DNA of 64,000 nt, taken from NCBI RefSeq assembly GCF_024399315.1, contig NZ_CP075170.1, forward strand, positions 3,720,001 through 3,784,000. Direction: 5' to 3'. This DNA comes from Chryseobacterium sp. MA9 (GTDB lineage Bacteria; Bacteroidota; Bacteroidia; Flavobacteriales; Weeksellaceae). The notes beneath the pieces are model-generated. The model saw nothing but the letters and a program-made list of their open reading frames with translations. It did no database searches and had not been told where the DNA came from. Position numbers and translations under genes: made by a program. Positions 63,271-64,000 of this stretch are shown one piece after another (position 1 is the stretch's first letter; each line of letters starts with the position of its first letter).

Positions 63271-64000
63271 ATGATTAGCAATAATTTATTCACTTCTAAA
63301 GCTTGGATACCTCCGGTTGCTGCATTTTTTCTGGGTGTGACCAGCGTAAGTGCACAGAATTCCAAGCCGAAAAAAGATAGCCTTCATGAAAAAGAGATTG
63401 ATGAAGTAGTAGTTGTAGCTTACGGAAAAGCTAAAAGAAACAGCTATACTGGTTCTGTAGCTACAATTTCAAGTGATAAGATTAATAACAGACCTGTAAC
63501 CAATATTACCAAAGCATTGGAAGGACAGGTTGCAGGGATTCAAACGACAAGTGCATCAGGGCAGCCAGGTGCTGTTTCTACCATCCGAATCAGAGGGATT
63601 GGTTCAATAAGTGCTTCCAGTGATCCTTTATATGTAGTAGACGGAATCCCTTTTGACGGAAATCTGAACTCTATCAGTCCAAGTGATATTGAATCTATCA
63701 GTGTTCTGAAAGATGCTACAGCAAGTGCTTTGTATGGATCAAGAGGAGCAAATGGGATTATCATTATTACCACAAAATCAGGTAAAAAAGGGGAAGCAAA
63801 AGTTAATTTTAATATAAGCCAGGGATTTTCTGGAAGAGCCGTAAAAGATTATGAACAGGTAAATACAGACCAATACTTTCAGTTATATTGGGAAGCATTG
63901 AGAAACGGATATCAATCCGGAAAAGTTTCTTCACAACAGGCTGCTCAGATGGCAACAGACAATCTTGTTTCTACACTTGGAATTAACCCATATGGAACTG
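63271..64000 (+). CDS. SusC/RagA-family TonB-dependent receptor under SAM riboswitch control (3' end outside window)
   Basis: The first 243 residues of a TonB-dependent receptor. The signal peptide runs to about VSAQ (29); a TonB-box-like DEVVVVAYGKAKRN (about 44-57) follows, then the plug: VTNITKALEGQVAGIQTTSASGQPG, IRIRGIGSISASSDPLYVVDGIPFDG, and SISVLKDATASALYGSRGANGIIIITTKSGK. The carboxypeptidase-like domain is absent, as in the receptor at 47333. ATG 63271 is the first in-frame start; an in-frame TGA lies at 63253. The SAM-I riboswitch upstream suggests methionine, a methionine-containing peptide or a related sulfur compound as substrate. A SusD partner, if any, is beyond the window. 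Confidence 0.93.
   Translation, partial: MISNNLFTSKAWIPPVAAFFLGVTSVSAQNSKPKKDSLHEKEIDEVVVVAYGKAKRNSYTGSVATISSDKINNRPVTNITKALEGQVAGIQTTSASGQPGAVSTIRIRGIGSISASSDPLYVVDGIPFDGNLNSISPSDIESISVLKDATASALYGSRGANGIIIITTKSGKKGEAKVNFNISQGFSGRAVKDYEQVNTDQYFQLYWEALRNGYQSGKVSSQQAAQMATDNLVSTLGINPYGT

Noticed and set aside
1..64000. CRISPR arrays, tRNA or rRNA genes, insertion sequences, prophage or integration sites
   Set aside because: Looked for by eye: no regularly spaced repeats, no transposase or integrase, no conserved rRNA segments and no convincing cloverleaf were seen. A tRNA or covariance scan was not possible here.

Overview
The window is an ordinary-composition, A/T-rich chromosomal segment of a flavobacterium, most likely Chryseobacterium or a close relative (Weeksellaceae). 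The grounds are: SusC/SusD pairs, a 'putative porin' outer-membrane protein, BshC (bacillithiol), a GYDIA-type GHMP kinase, lipoproteins with the CKDE-type export signal, and many promoters of the Bacteroidetes form TTG-N(19-23)-TAnnTTTG. No rRNA, tRNA, IS element, prophage or CRISPR array was seen. The genus is inferred from protein style, not from a database search.

Layout. 1-1921: 3' end of mfd. 2.3-6.7 kb: three tandem secreted paralogues starting with a VGI-T-P-LDVNG motif, then two paralogous lipoproteins. 6.8-8.4 kb: pth and, convergent, an unknown zinc-ribbon membrane protein. 8.6-12.1 kb (minus): an inorganic-carbon cluster of beta-carbonic anhydrase, a 99-residue exported protein of unknown function, a SulP transporter and a second carbonic anhydrase. 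12.4-15.8 kb: AraC-type regulator with a membrane N-terminus, a DUF2306-like membrane protein and an EptA-like phosphoethanolamine transferase. 16.4-42.0 kb: a large surface-polysaccharide locus, nearly all on the minus strand. 42.2-47.0 kb: rimP-nusA-infB. 47.3-54.7 kb: SusC-SusD-lipoprotein, then a porin. 54.7-62.8 kb: bshC, a LysM/periplasmic-binding fusion, fabD, a GYDIA kinase, pckA, an unknown 146-residue protein and aroQ. 63.0-64.0 kb: a SAM-I riboswitch in front of a second SusC-type receptor, cut by the window end.

The polysaccharide locus reads as one pathway. ugd makes UDP-glucuronate. rfbA and rfbB make dTDP-4-keto-6-deoxyglucose, which a FdtA/QdtA-type ketoisomerase, an FdtB-type aminotransferase and a left-handed beta-helix acyltransferase turn into a dTDP-3-acylamino-3,6-dideoxyhexose (Fuc3N or Qui3N type). 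About ten glycosyltransferases (GT2, GT4, WbsX-like and PF11316-like) assemble the glycan, four hexapeptide acyltransferases and three membrane acyltransferases decorate it, and a Wzm/Wzt ABC transporter whose ATPase has a carbohydrate-binding-type C-terminus exports it. No Wzx, Wzy or initiating phosphoglycosyltransferase lies in the window. Inserted on the opposite strand is a KAS III-ACP-ketoreductase cassette, which I infer makes a short (3-hydroxy)acyl-ACP for decorating the glycan; this is the most interesting system in the window. 

Several apparent TTG start codons turn out to be the TTG at the end of a TAnnTTTG promoter box, so I moved those starts to the next ATG. Non-coding elements of note are the SAM-I riboswitch, a terminator-like leader hairpin before rimP, a dyad in the promoter spacer of the first susC, and a pth promoter overlapping the upstream terminator.
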